Origin: Bacteroidales bacterium UBA6397
GTDB taxonomy: Bacteria > Bacteroidota > Bacteroidia > Bacteroidales > UBA932
Direction: 5' to 3'
DNA: 64,000 bases
Assembly (NCBI GenBank): GCA_002439875.1
Contig: DJQB01000013.1
Coordinates: 17,827 to 81,826 of the forward strand
Shown piece by piece: positions 1-7,527 of this stretch; positions within the stretch are counted from its first letter, which is position 1, and each line of letters starts with the position of its first letter. The notes under the pieces were generated by a model. It saw only the letters and a program-made list of their open reading frames with translations. It searched no databases and had not been told where the DNA came from. The position numbers and the translations under genes are program-made.

Positions 1-113
1 GTGTACCTGAGGAGCAGGTCAACGGAAGAACCCCCGTTGACGAAAGCCAGGATTCCGAAAAGGATTCCGAGCAGACCCAATACCCATCCGGTTATTTTGA
101 ATATCCTATTCAT
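1..113 (-). CDS. Membrane protein of the ExbB operon, N-terminal fragment
   Basis: Only the first 37 codons are in the window; the gene runs off the left edge. The ATG is at 113-111, and the start reads MNRIFKITGW followed by a hydrophobic stretch rich in Leu, Gly and Ile (about residues 9-27). That predicts one N-terminal membrane segment. The gene begins 32 nt after the stop of the ExbB-like gene on the same strand, so the two are probably co-transcribed. Bacteroidales ExbB operons often carry a small membrane protein of unknown role between exbB and the exbD copies, and this may be it. ExbD itself would start with a different topology, and no ExbD motif is visible in this short piece. The function is unknown. 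Confidence 0.6.
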   Translation of the reverse strand, partial: MNRIFKITGWVLGLLGILFGILAFVNGGSSVDLLLRY

Positions 114-145
114 TATGATCAGATTCTAAAAATTGTCGCTACAAA

Positions 146-955
146 TTATTTCTTCTGGTTCTTAGCAAGAACGTCAATGAGATCGATGGAAGCGTTCTCC
201 ATGTCGATGGAGAGAGCGTCGATTCTGGAAAGAATATAGTTGTAGAACACCTGGAGAATCATGGCGACGATAAGACCACCTACGGTAGTGATAAGGGCGA
301 CCTTCATACCTCCGGCAACGATGTTAGGTGAGATGTCACCTGCGGCCTCGATGGCGTCGAAGGCCTGTACCATACCGATAACCGTTCCCAAGAATCCGAG
401 TGACGGGGCAAGGGCGATGAATAGGGCGATCCAAGAAAGGTTGTTTTCCATAAGGCTCATCTGGACACCACCTGCCGAAGTGATTCTCTTCTCTACAACA
501 TCAATACCCTCGCTATAGTGGTTGAGACCATCGTAGAAGATACTGGCGACAGGACCCTTTGTGTTGCGGCAGACATCCTTGGCCTTCTCTATGCCACCCT
601 GGGCAAGAGCCGCCTCGACGTTCTTGATAAGCTTCTTGGTGTTCGTCTTTGAGAAGGAGAGGTAAAGGATTCTCTCGATCGCAAGGGCAAGACCGATGAT
701 GAGGCAGATGAGGATCATTGACATGAAGCCTGGACCTCCCTGTATGAAGTAGGTCTTGATCTGCTGGTGCATAGGAACATCCTCTCCGGAACCATTGAGG
801 AGATCCTCTGCGGTCATTGGCTGAGCTGCCGGAGCAGCCTCAACTTGCTCGGTCGCGGCCGCATTGTCAGCGGCTGGCTGATCCTGGGCGGATGCGATGT
901 TTGCAGTGAAGGTGAGAACACCGGCTACTGCCAAAAACATGAAAAACTTTTTCAT
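146..955 (-). CDS. exbB: MotA/TolQ/ExbB proton channel family protein
   Basis: This is an inner-membrane proton channel subunit that, with ExbD and TonB, passes the proton motive force to TonB-dependent outer-membrane transporters such as the SusC protein in this window. A signal peptide (residues 1-23, ending ASAQ) is followed by an Ala/Gln/Glu-rich periplasmic stretch to about residue 60, an extension typical of Bacteroidetes ExbB. Three membrane segments are visible at about 76-98, 173-197 and 215-237. The last two enclose the family signature around LAPSLGFLGTVIGMV and the GGLIVA region. The length of 269 residues fits the extended family form. The next gene downstream on this strand is a small membrane protein at the window edge. 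A hairpin at 1013-1047 separates it from ansA. TolQ is an alternative name; assignment to ExbB rests on family habit. Confidence 0.9.
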   Translation of the reverse strand: MKKFFMFLAVAGVLTFTANIASAQDQPAADNAAATEQVEAAPAAQPMTAEDLLNGSGEDVPMHQQIKTYFIQGGPGFMSMILICLIIGLALAIERILYLSFSKTNTKKLIKNVEAALAQGGIEKAKDVCRNTKGPVASIFYDGLNHYSEGIDVVEKRITSAGGVQMSLMENNLSWIALFIALAPSLGFLGTVIGMVQAFDAIEAAGDISPNIVAGGMKVALITTVGGLIVAMILQVFYNYILSRIDALSIDMENASIDLIDVLAKNQKK

Positions 956-1012
956 AACTGTTTTTGTTGTTTAATTTTAATTAATAATGTATTAAATAGT
1001 TATCTTTCCTAT

Positions 1013-1047
1013 GGTTTTGTGGAAAGGCAAGAAGCCTCTACAAAACC
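1013..1047 (-). terminator. Hairpin after ansA, probable terminator
   Basis: The outer arms ggttttgt and acaaaacc pair perfectly. The inner part continues with a GT wobble, further pairs, a 2-nt bulge and an aggc/gcct stem around an AAGAA loop. The hairpin lies 37 nt past the ansA stop and before exbB on the same strand, where a tatD-ansA transcript would be expected to end. No long T run follows on the minus strand, so intrinsic termination is inferred only from position and stem strength. Confidence 0.45.
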
Positions 1048-1083
1048 GTTGCAATTTAATAAATTATTTCCAATTGACAATAT

Positions 1084-2118
1084 TTATAAGGAAATTTCTC
1101 CTCGCAGGTTGTCTCCGAGTCTTGACTTCACCCATTCATTGTCCGCGGTTCTTCCCATCAGGAAGAACAGTTTTGCGAGTGCGCTCTCGGTCGTGATGTC
1201 CGCCCCTGAGACTACTCCGGCTTTCTCCAAAGCCTTGCCTGTCGCATAGATGTCCATGTTGACTGTCCCTGAAAGACATTGGGTCACGTTCATCAGGACT
1301 TTCCCCATCTCCGCCGCCTCTTTGACAATGTCAAGGAACCATTGTCTGGACGGCGCGTTGCCGGATCCATAGGTCTCGATGATGGCGGCACGGATGTCAG
1401 GACCGCAGAGAAAATACTTCATGACTTGAGGTGTGATGCCTGGATGAACCTTCAGGATGGAGACCTTTGTGTCCAAACCTATGTTGATCCTCAACGGCCT
1501 ACTCCAACACTCGGGCTTGCGGATGAGACTGTCGTTGTACCTTATGCTGATTCCGGCCTCGGCCAAAGGCGGGCAGTTCGGAGATGTGAAGGCGCTGAAA
1601 TCCTCGGAACTTATCTTGACGCTGCGGTTGCCCCTCAACAGTTTGGAATTGAAGAATATGCTCACTTCAGGAACCCGTGGGTGGCCTTCGGGGTCCTTGG
1701 CTGAGGCTATCTCCACCGCCGAGATCAGATTCTCCTTGCCGTCGGTGCGCGGGACCCCGATCGGCAGTTGGCTTCCCGTGAACACGACAGGCTTCGCCAG
1801 ATTCTCCAGCATGAAGCTCAGCGCGGACGCTGAATAGGCCATGGTGTCTGTCCCGTGCAGGACGACAAAACCGTCATATTCATCGTACCGTTCGTGAATC
1901 AGTGACACAAGTGCCTGCCAGAAGGAGGGTTCGACGTCAGAGGAGTCGATGAGCGGGTCGAAAGTGAACGAGTCGATGCGCAGCGCGAATTTTTGCAACT
2001 CCGGGACTTCCTCAAGGATCTGGTGGAAGTCGAACGGCTTGAGGGTTAGGTCGATTGGATCCTGTTTCATACCAATCGTCCCTCCCGTGTAAATCATCAG
2101 GATGGAAGACTTTCTCAT
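1084..2118 (-). CDS. ansA: Type I L-asparaginase
   Basis: Hydrolyses L-asparagine to aspartate and ammonia. The N-terminus MRKSSILMIYTGGTIGM carries the catalytic TGGTIG motif (nucleophile Thr14), and the second motif HGTDTM is at residues 88-93 with its Thr-Asp pair. Length (344 residues) and the absence of a signal peptide match the cytoplasmic type I (AnsA) enzymes rather than the periplasmic type II. The ATG lies in the context cggaatATG and overlaps the tatD stop by 4 nt (ATGA), so translation is probably coupled. A hairpin downstream (1013-1047) likely ends the transcript. Glutaminase activity or use of other amides cannot be excluded from sequence alone. Confidence 0.92.
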   Translation of the reverse strand: MRKSSILMIYTGGTIGMKQDPIDLTLKPFDFHQILEEVPELQKFALRIDSFTFDPLIDSSDVEPSFWQALVSLIHERYDEYDGFVVLHGTDTMAYSASALSFMLENLAKPVVFTGSQLPIGVPRTDGKENLISAVEIASAKDPEGHPRVPEVSIFFNSKLLRGNRSVKISSEDFSAFTSPNCPPLAEAGISIRYNDSLIRKPECWSRPLRINIGLDTKVSILKVHPGITPQVMKYFLCGPDIRAAIIETYGSGNAPSRQWFLDIVKEAAEMGKVLMNVTQCLSGTVNMDIYATGKALEKAGVVSGADITTESALAKLFFLMGRTADNEWVKSRLGDNLRGEISL

Positions 2119-2897
2119 ATTCCGAACAGTGTTTTTGCGTTGTCGGTTGTGGTTTCCGCCACTTCCTCGACGGACACTCCTTTGAGTTCGGCGACTTTTG
2201 CGGCGATCAGTGGAATGTAGGAACTTTCGTTCCGTTCGCCTCTATGTGGGACGGGGGTGAGATAAGGGGCGTCTGTTTCCAGCACGATCCTCTCAAGAGG
2301 AACATTCCTGACGACTTCGGCGAGTCCGGCGTTCTTGAATGTCACCACGCCTCCGACCCCGATGCGCCAGTCTCCCAGACTTTGGATCTCCATGAATGAC
2401 TCCAGGCTTCCGCTGTAGGCGTGCATATTCCCTCTGAGCCCTCTGTGTCTGCGAAGAATCTCCAGAAAATCGCCCATCGCATCGCGGAGGTGGATGTTTA
2501 CAGGCAATCCCTTGCGTTCCGCGAAGTCAAGCTGCCACTCAAGCGCTTCCTTCTGTTCGTCAGCGAAGTCCTTACCTTCATGGTAGTCAAGTCCTATCTC
2601 GCCGACAGCCACGACCTTACGTCCTGTGCCGGTCTCCCATTCGTCAAAAAACCGCGTCATTTCGTCAATCTCGGCGCTCCAATTCCTGCCGACCGAGCCG
2701 GGGTAGAGGCCTATCATCGGGCGCAGGACCTCCGGGTATTTGTCAACGATGGCGAACATGGACTGCCGTTCCGAACTGTCGGTGTCAGGCTGGAGCATCA
2801 GACGGACTCCCGCCGCCAGGGCTCTTTCGATATAGGCCTTTTCCTCTCCAAAGTAGGCTTTGTCACAGATGTGGCAATGTGTGTCTATGAATATCAT
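2115..2897 (-). CDS. tatD: TatD family metal-dependent hydrolase
   Basis: A cytoplasmic amidohydrolase-fold nuclease of the TatD family, generally a metal-dependent DNase/exonuclease. The start at 2897 gives MIFIDTHCH, placing the metal-binding HxH motif at residues 7-9, the classic N-terminus of the family. The reading frame stays open far upstream, but that part is not TatD-like and is rejected. Other family motifs are visible: GEIGLDYH, the HLRDA block, the HAYSGS block and ETDAPYLTP near the C-terminus. The 260-residue length is normal. The last codons overlap ansA by 4 nt. A divergent dprA begins 253 nt away. I see no good promoter motif between them. Confidence 0.92.
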   Translation of the reverse strand: MIFIDTHCHICDKAYFGEEKAYIERALAAGVRLMLQPDTDSSERQSMFAIVDKYPEVLRPMIGLYPGSVGRNWSAEIDEMTRFFDEWETGTGRKVVAVGEIGLDYHEGKDFADEQKEALEWQLDFAERKGLPVNIHLRDAMGDFLEILRRHRGLRGNMHAYSGSLESFMEIQSLGDWRIGVGGVVTFKNAGLAEVVRNVPLERIVLETDAPYLTPVPHRGERNESSYIPLIAAKVAELKGVSVEEVAETTTDNAKTLFGI

Positions 2898-3150
2898 GGT
2901 GTAAAGATAGTGAAAACCACAAGAAGAATAAGAATCCGATTTGATTTGTTTGAAAAGTCTTTTTTGAGGCAATGAGTCCATCGCCGGATGATAAAAAACA
3001 GAAATATTCAAAATAAACGTAAATATTTTCGCTTCAAACCACCGCTGATTCCGCGAAAGGACGCAAATTGCGGTGGCGCTTTCTTGTGGGAGCGGCTTCG
3101 TGTCTCCCTTGAGGGGGAATTGGGATTGACAAAATAGAAATGTCTGAACT

Positions 3151-4314
3151 ATGGAGATGTCGTTTGAAGAGAGGGCTGGACTTTGCGCCTTGAACAGGAT
3201 TTTTGGATTCGAACCCAAAGTCGGCCTCAGTCTCGTGGAGGAAATCGGAAGTGCGATGGCCGTGTTTGGGGAACCGGGCAAGGTGTCGGACGCTCTTGGG
3301 GTGCGTTTGAGGACGAAGTACGCGCCATTGATCACCGGCAGCGCCTTTGACTCGGCCGCGATGGAGCTGGAGGCTCTGGAGAAGGCAGGTTGCCGGTTCG
3401 TCGGGATAGGGGAGAGAGGCTACCCTGCCTTGCTCATGGAGTGTGAGGATCCTCCACTCGGAATTTATTATAAAGGGATGTCCCCTCCTGAGGAAGTGTT
3501 CGGGGGACTTCCTCAGATCGCTGTCGTGGGAACGAGAGGCCTGACGTACTATGGCAAGGACTGGTGCCGCAGGATTGTGACGGCGATGTCCTGTGCCAAT
3601 ATCAAGCCGCTTGTGGTGAGTGGATTGGCTTTGGGCGTGGATGTCACAGCGCATCGGGTGGCGTTGGAGTCGGGGCTCCCGACTGTGGCGGTGATGGCCA
3701 CTGGGATAGACGACCTCTATCCGTCCCGTAACAGGGATGTGGGAGAGGCGATCGCATCGACTCCGGGGTGTGCGTTGGTCACGGATTATCCTCCTGGTAC
3801 GGAGGCGGTGAGAATCAATTTTCTGAGGCGCAACAGGGTCATAGCCGGGATATGCCGCGCCACGATTCTTGTCGAGTCCAAAATCCGTGGAGGAGGCATG
3901 ATGACGGCCCGTCTGGCTGCCTCCTATGGTCGGGATGTCTATGCTTTGCCGGGAAGGATTGATGATCCGGTGTCTCAGGGCTGCAACTTGCTTATCCGTG
4001 AGAATGTCGCCGAGCAGATCGGGGATCTGGCCGAATTGATACTCCGTCTTGGGCTCGGCAGGGCGGGAGTCGGGCGGAAGGAGGATTTCAGAACTGCTGT
4101 TGAGAATTATTACAAGGAAAGGTTGGAGGGGACTGAATATGATGACATCCTACGATTGGCCGCGACCGTGAAGGGGCATCGTGGCATTTCCGTGGATGAG
4201 CTTTGCGAAAAGCTGAAATGGACTTACAGCCATGTCAGCCGCTTGGCCACCACTCTTGAGTGCGACGGCTTCATCACCGTGGATCTGCTCCAGCATTGCT
4301 ATGCCGGTCGTTAG
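3151..4314 (+). CDS. dprA: DNA processing protein DprA
   Basis: DprA (Smf) binds incoming single-stranded DNA and loads RecA during natural transformation; it is also kept by many bacteria not known to be competent. An N-terminal helix-hairpin-helix-like part (to about residue 80) precedes a Rossmann domain with AVVGTRGLTYYG, SGLALGVDVTAH, ATGIDDLYPSRN, TDYPPGT, NFLRRNRVIAG and the GGGMMTARLA region, all family hallmarks. A C-terminal winged-helix domain (about 320-387) ends with the SHVSRLATTLECDGF segment. The 387-residue length is normal. The start ATGGAGATG at 3151 is chosen because the conserved region begins right after it. It stands alone on the plus strand between divergent tatD and convergent queA. 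Confidence 0.93.
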   Translation: MEMSFEERAGLCALNRIFGFEPKVGLSLVEEIGSAMAVFGEPGKVSDALGVRLRTKYAPLITGSAFDSAAMELEALEKAGCRFVGIGERGYPALLMECEDPPLGIYYKGMSPPEEVFGGLPQIAVVGTRGLTYYGKDWCRRIVTAMSCANIKPLVVSGLALGVDVTAHRVALESGLPTVAVMATGIDDLYPSRNRDVGEAIASTPGCALVTDYPPGTEAVRINFLRRNRVIAGICRATILVESKIRGGGMMTARLAASYGRDVYALPGRIDDPVSQGCNLLIRENVAEQIGDLAELILRLGLGRAGVGRKEDFRTAVENYYKERLEGTEYDDILRLAATVKGHRGISVDELCEKLKWTYSHVSRLATTLECDGFITVDLLQHCYAGR

Positions 4315-4399
4315 ACGAAATAATAAGATGATAGTTTTTTTTGTCTGAAGGTTGCCGAAGACCCATCAGAGCCATCGGAGCGATGCGACGCAAGGGGAC

Positions 4400-4434
4400 C
4401 TGGGGAGAACGCTCCCCAGCGCCCCCGTCGGGGC
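4400..4434 (+). repeat. Two small GC-rich hairpins between dprA and queA
   Basis: The convergent gap 4315-4481 is compact and GC-rich. It holds a perfect 8-bp hairpin ctggggag/aacg/ctccccag at 4400-4419, then a 5-bp gcccc/ggggc hairpin at 4421-4434. No T run follows either stem. They may help end transcription from dprA, or be remnants of a repeat element. The role is inferred only. Confidence 0.4.
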
Positions 4435-4465
4435 TGTCCGCAGGGACCGGGTGGGGGAATGGCCA

Positions 4466-4502
4466 GATGCCATGCTGGTCGTTAAACGACCAGCATGGCA
4501 TC
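4466..4502 (-). terminator. Perfect 18-bp inverted repeat spanning the queA stop codon
   Basis: The arms gatgccatgctggtcgtt and its exact reverse complement are separated by a single base, so a hairpin of at least 16 bp with a 5-nt loop can form. The right arm encodes the last residues of QueA (DAMLVV), and the stop codon lies in the loop. No U tract follows. It could act as a bidirectional terminator for convergent dprA and queA or as an mRNA 3'-end stabiliser. Confidence 0.5.
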
Positions 4503-5531
4503 CCCGTAAGGACCGAACCGATAGCCTTCGTCGAGGGCGACCTTATAGGCGTTCATGATATGGTCGAAGCCGCCGAAGGCGGCAACGGCCATCAGCATGG
4601 TGGATTCAGGAAGATGAAAGTTTGAGACAACCGCGTCAGGAACGGAGAACTCGTAAGGCGGGAAGATGAACTTGTTAGTCCATCCGTCGTAAGGCTTGAC
4701 CTCGTGCGTTGTCGTCACATAGGTCTCGAGGCCTCGGAGCACAGTCGTGCCGACAGCCAGCACCTTGTGGCCGCCGTTCTTGGCTTTGTTGATGATCTCG
4801 CAAGCCTCCGGGGTGATGATGAGCCTTTCCGAGTCCATCCTGTGCTTGGAAAGGTCCTCGACATCAACTCTGCGGAACTGGCCGATGCCCATGTGCTCGG
4901 TGATGAACGCCTTGTCGATGTCCTTGAGAATCATTCTGTTGAACAACTCTCGGCTGAAATGCGTGCCAGCCGCCGGAACGGCCACGGCCCCCTCATGCTT
5001 CGCGAAGATGGTCTGGTAGTTCTCGTTGTCCTCCGGAGAGATCTTTGACTTGACCCATTTAGGAACAGGAATCTCACCAAGGCTGAACAATGACCTTTTA
5101 AACTCCTCGTAGGGTCCGTCGTAGAGGAATCTCAGTGTGCGTCCTCTGGATGTTGTGTTGTCTATGACCTCGGCCACAAGGCTCTGGTCGTCACCGAAAT
5201 AGAGCTTGTTGCCGATTCTGATCTTCCTTGCCGGATCCACGATCACATCCCACAGGTGCTGCTCCCTGTTGAGTTCCCTCAGCAGGAAGACCATTATGTC
5301 GGCCCCTGTCTTTTCTTTCTTGCCGTAGAGACGCGCGGGGAACACCTTGGTGTCGTTGAACACAAAAGTGTCGCCCTTGCCGAAATAGTCGATGATGTCT
5401 TTGAATATCCTGTGCTCGATCTCGCCGGTGTCCTTGTGTACTACCATCAGTCTGCACTCGTCACGCCATCTTGTCGGCTCCTGAGCCACACGTTCCTTCG
5501 GAAGAAGGAATTGGAATTGTGAAAGTTTCAT
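4482..5531 (-). CDS. queA: S-adenosylmethionine:tRNA ribosyltransferase-isomerase
   Basis: QueA transfers and isomerises the ribosyl moiety of S-adenosylmethionine onto preQ1 in tRNA, giving epoxyqueuosine (queuosine pathway, cytoplasm). The start MKLSQFQFLLP at 5531 matches the family N-terminus (MKLSDFDF type) and sits in the context cgaatATG; an ATG four codons upstream is less likely. Family blocks are clear: VAQEP near residue 17, FVFNDTKVFPARL, KHEGAVAVPAAGTHF, EHMGIGQFRRV and NFHLPESTML. Length 349 residues is normal. The last codons form half of a perfect inverted repeat. It is convergent with dprA, and a NUDIX gene lies upstream on the same strand. Confidence 0.95.
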   Translation of the reverse strand: MKLSQFQFLLPKERVAQEPTRWRDECRLMVVHKDTGEIEHRIFKDIIDYFGKGDTFVFNDTKVFPARLYGKKEKTGADIMVFLLRELNREQHLWDVIVDPARKIRIGNKLYFGDDQSLVAEVIDNTTSRGRTLRFLYDGPYEEFKRSLFSLGEIPVPKWVKSKISPEDNENYQTIFAKHEGAVAVPAAGTHFSRELFNRMILKDIDKAFITEHMGIGQFRRVDVEDLSKHRMDSERLIITPEACEIINKAKNGGHKVLAVGTTVLRGLETYVTTTHEVKPYDGWTNKFIFPPYEFSVPDAVVSNFHLPESTMLMAVAAFGGFDHIMNAYKVALDEGYRFGPYGDAMLVV

Positions 5532-5608
5532 ATTCGATAACAACCGTTATAGTCAATCTTTTAATATACGGCGGCGACATGGGAAAGGTTTCACAATCCG
5601 CAAATACC

Positions 5609-6220
5609 CTAGATTTTCGCCTCCCTGAACACCTCCATTATGGATGGATAGGTGTTTTTAAGGTATGGAGAAAGTCCCGATCTTGCTACCCAGGCTGCCT
5701 TTGTGATGTCCTCGTCCCGTTGCGGTGTGAGGTTCACGGGATCTGTGTAGAGCATGTCGTACCACCATGTGTGCTTGAGGTGCCATATTCCGTCCCGCCG
5801 GTAGCAGTGGTCAGTGACGCAGATCAGTCCCCTGAGCTCCAGATCCCCCACTCCCGTCTCTTCCTGAACCTCCCGCAAGGCTGTCATCTTGATGTCCTCT
5901 CCTGCTTCCTGATGTCCTTTCGGCAGGTCCCATAGACCGTTCCTGCTGATGAGCAGCACGTCTCCACGGCGGTTCGTGACCAGCCCTCCGGCCGCATTGA
6001 CCTCCTTGAATCTTGAGCAGAGCCGCCTGTAGGAGGTCTCAATGTCCTCCGTCGGGATGTAGATCCTGGCCAGTGTGTCCGATGTCTCGAACATCGTCAC
6101 AAGGGAGGTGAAGTCGGGGTTGTCTCCGAGATGAAGCTCGACGGAGTTTGGATCGGACAAAGCCTGCTCCTGCGGAGAGCAGATGATCATGCATCTCTTT
6201 TCAAGGTAAATCTTGTGCAT
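5609..6220 (-). CDS. NUDIX hydrolase
   Basis: A pyrophosphohydrolase of the NUDIX superfamily, which cleaves nucleoside diphosphates linked to other groups; the substrate cannot be read from sequence. The Nudix box is complete and canonical at about residues 102-124 (GHQEAGED, then REVQEETG), preceded by the strand WDLPKG. The N-terminal 75 residues are a separate small region without a recognised motif. It is seen in Bacteroidetes proteins of this kind and often resembles an ADP-ribose or nucleotide-sanitising enzyme architecture. The start at 6220 is used; an internal Met at residue 11 is possible. It lies 77 nt upstream of queA on the same strand and could be co-transcribed. Confidence 0.85.
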   Translation of the reverse strand: MHKIYLEKRCMIICSPQEQALSDPNSVELHLGDNPDFTSLVTMFETSDTLARIYIPTEDIETSYRRLCSRFKEVNAAGGLVTNRRGDVLLISRNGLWDLPKGHQEAGEDIKMTALREVQEETGVGDLELRGLICVTDHCYRRDGIWHLKHTWWYDMLYTDPVNLTPQRDEDITKAAWVARSGLSPYLKNTYPSIMEVFREAKI

Positions 6221-6245
6221 TCAGTGAATATTGGAGTAAAACTGT

Positions 6246-6253
6246 TATATTTG
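6246..6253 (+). promoter_or_regulatory. -7 element upstream of pyrE
   Basis: TATATTTG matches the Bacteroides primary-sigma -7 consensus TAnnTTTG. No good -33 TTTG lies 19-21 nt upstream. If used, it gives a 5' leader of about 90 nt before pyrE. Confidence 0.4.
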
Positions 6254-6347
6254 TGTGAAGTTGTCCTGAATTGAAGAATTTTTGCCTCGTTGAGCGTTTC
6301 AAACAAACAACTTCCGGTTTACATGCAAAGTTAACAATCATTTTTCA

Positions 6348-6989
6348 ATGAATATGGAAAACATTGACAGAAAACTTGCTTTGGAGCTTCTTCGTATAAA
6401 AGCAGTCCTTCTCAGACCCAGTGAGCCTTTCACGTGGGCTTCAGGCTGGCATTCTCCGATTTATTGCGACAACCGCAGGATTCTTTCCGACCCTTCCCTC
6501 CGCTCAAAGGTGGCGGGCTGGCTGGCGGAGACTGCCTTGGGGGAATGTCCTGAGGCTGATGTTGTGGCCGGTGTCGCCACGGGTGCGATAGCTCATGGTG
6601 TGCTTGCCGCGGACAGGATGGGGAAGCCGTTTGTCTACGTTCGCCCGAAACCGAAGGATCACGGCACTGGATCTCAGATTGAGGGTGTTCTTTCCCACGG
6701 TGCAAAAGTGGTTGTGGTCGAGGATCTTATCTCGACGGGTATGAGCAGCCTGGCCGCTGTGAAGGCTTTACGCGATGCTGGAGCCGAGGTGCTTGGGATG
6801 GTCGCCATATTCTCTTATGGTTTTGATCTCGCGGCCCGGCGTTTCGAGGAAGATGGCGTGAGGTTGAAGACTTTGTCCTGCTACGATGCCCTGATCGAGG
6901 AGGCGACGGCGACCGGCTATGTCAATGAGTCAGATGTCGAGGTTCTGCGCCGGTGGCGGATGAACCCTTCGGAATGGAATAATGGATAG
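6348..6989 (+). CDS. pyrE: Orotate phosphoribosyltransferase
   Basis: Converts orotate and PRPP to orotidine 5'-phosphate in de novo pyrimidine synthesis (cytoplasm). The PRPP-binding loop VVVVEDLISTGMSS (about residues 119-132) is intact, and the N-terminal region FTWASGWHSPIYCDNR is the typical orotate/PRPP site of PyrE. The flexible catalytic loop follows VRPKPKDHG. Length 213 residues is normal. Two ATGs (6348 and 6354) are possible; the second has the context gaatATG that recurs at starts in this window. It heads a forward run with the SRPBCC-like gene, the RNA methyltransferase and the TPR protein. Confidence 0.95.
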   Translation: MNMENIDRKLALELLRIKAVLLRPSEPFTWASGWHSPIYCDNRRILSDPSLRSKVAGWLAETALGECPEADVVAGVATGAIAHGVLAADRMGKPFVYVRPKPKDHGTGSQIEGVLSHGAKVVVVEDLISTGMSSLAAVKALRDAGAEVLGMVAIFSYGFDLAARRFEEDGVRLKTLSCYDALIEEATATGYVNESDVEVLRRWRMNPSEWNNG

Positions 6990-7053
6990 CGTGGAGTAGA
7001 ACAGTCCTGATCGGGTTTTCTGACAGATTAAGTGATTTTAAAGGAGTATAATA

Positions 7054-7527
7054 ATGACAGAGATAACAAGCAAACACGGATTGGTCTCAAGGCAGCCGTT
7101 CGAGCTGTATATGGCCTTTGTGGACATGCGTAATTTCCTCCAGTTTCTTCCGGAGGACAAGAAAGCCGATGTGGAGGCTGATTATGACACGATCTCGGCC
7201 ACCGTGCAAGGCTTCAAGATCGGAGTTATGGTCAAGAACAGGACCCCGTACTCAAGCATCGAGTTCATCGACAACGGGGCTCCGTTCCAGTTTGGAGGCA
7301 CGTTGCATTTCGATGCCGTGCCGAGCGACCCGGCCAAGACGGATTTTCACATTGAGTTCCATGCTGAATTGAATCTGATGATGAAGATGATGCTTGGCGG
7401 GAAGATCCGCGAGGCCATGAACAAGATGGTGGACGGTCTCGTGGCGATGTCAGAGGGCCAGATGCCGGACGGAATCGACGAGGAGACACTCCGTAAGATG
7501 AAAGAGAAACTCGGCGGAAATCAGTAG
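7054..7527 (+). CDS. SRPBCC/START-like domain protein
   Basis: A 157-residue cytoplasmic protein without signal peptide. The sequence has the feel of a small helix-grip (SRPBCC) fold: an N-terminal strand followed by a helix with FELYMAFVDMRNFLQFLP, alternating beta strands, and a long C-terminal helix (KIREAMNKMVDGLVAM). Similar proteins lie in Bacteroidetes genomes next to housekeeping genes and have no assigned substrate. The stop is immediately followed by the ATG of the RNA methyltransferase, so the two are translated from one transcript. Function unknown; the fold call is from pattern and not from a search. Confidence 0.75.
   Translation: MTEITSKHGLVSRQPFELYMAFVDMRNFLQFLPEDKKADVEADYDTISATVQGFKIGVMVKNRTPYSSIEFIDNGAPFQFGGTLHFDAVPSDPAKTDFHIEFHAELNLMMKMMLGGKIREAMNKMVDGLVAMSEGQMPDGIDEETLRKMKEKLGGNQ

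Noticed and set aside
2898..3335. Upstream in-frame extension of tatD
   Set aside because: The extra 146 codons are antisense to dprA, have no TatD similarity, and the conserved N-terminus MIFIDTHCH begins at 2897.
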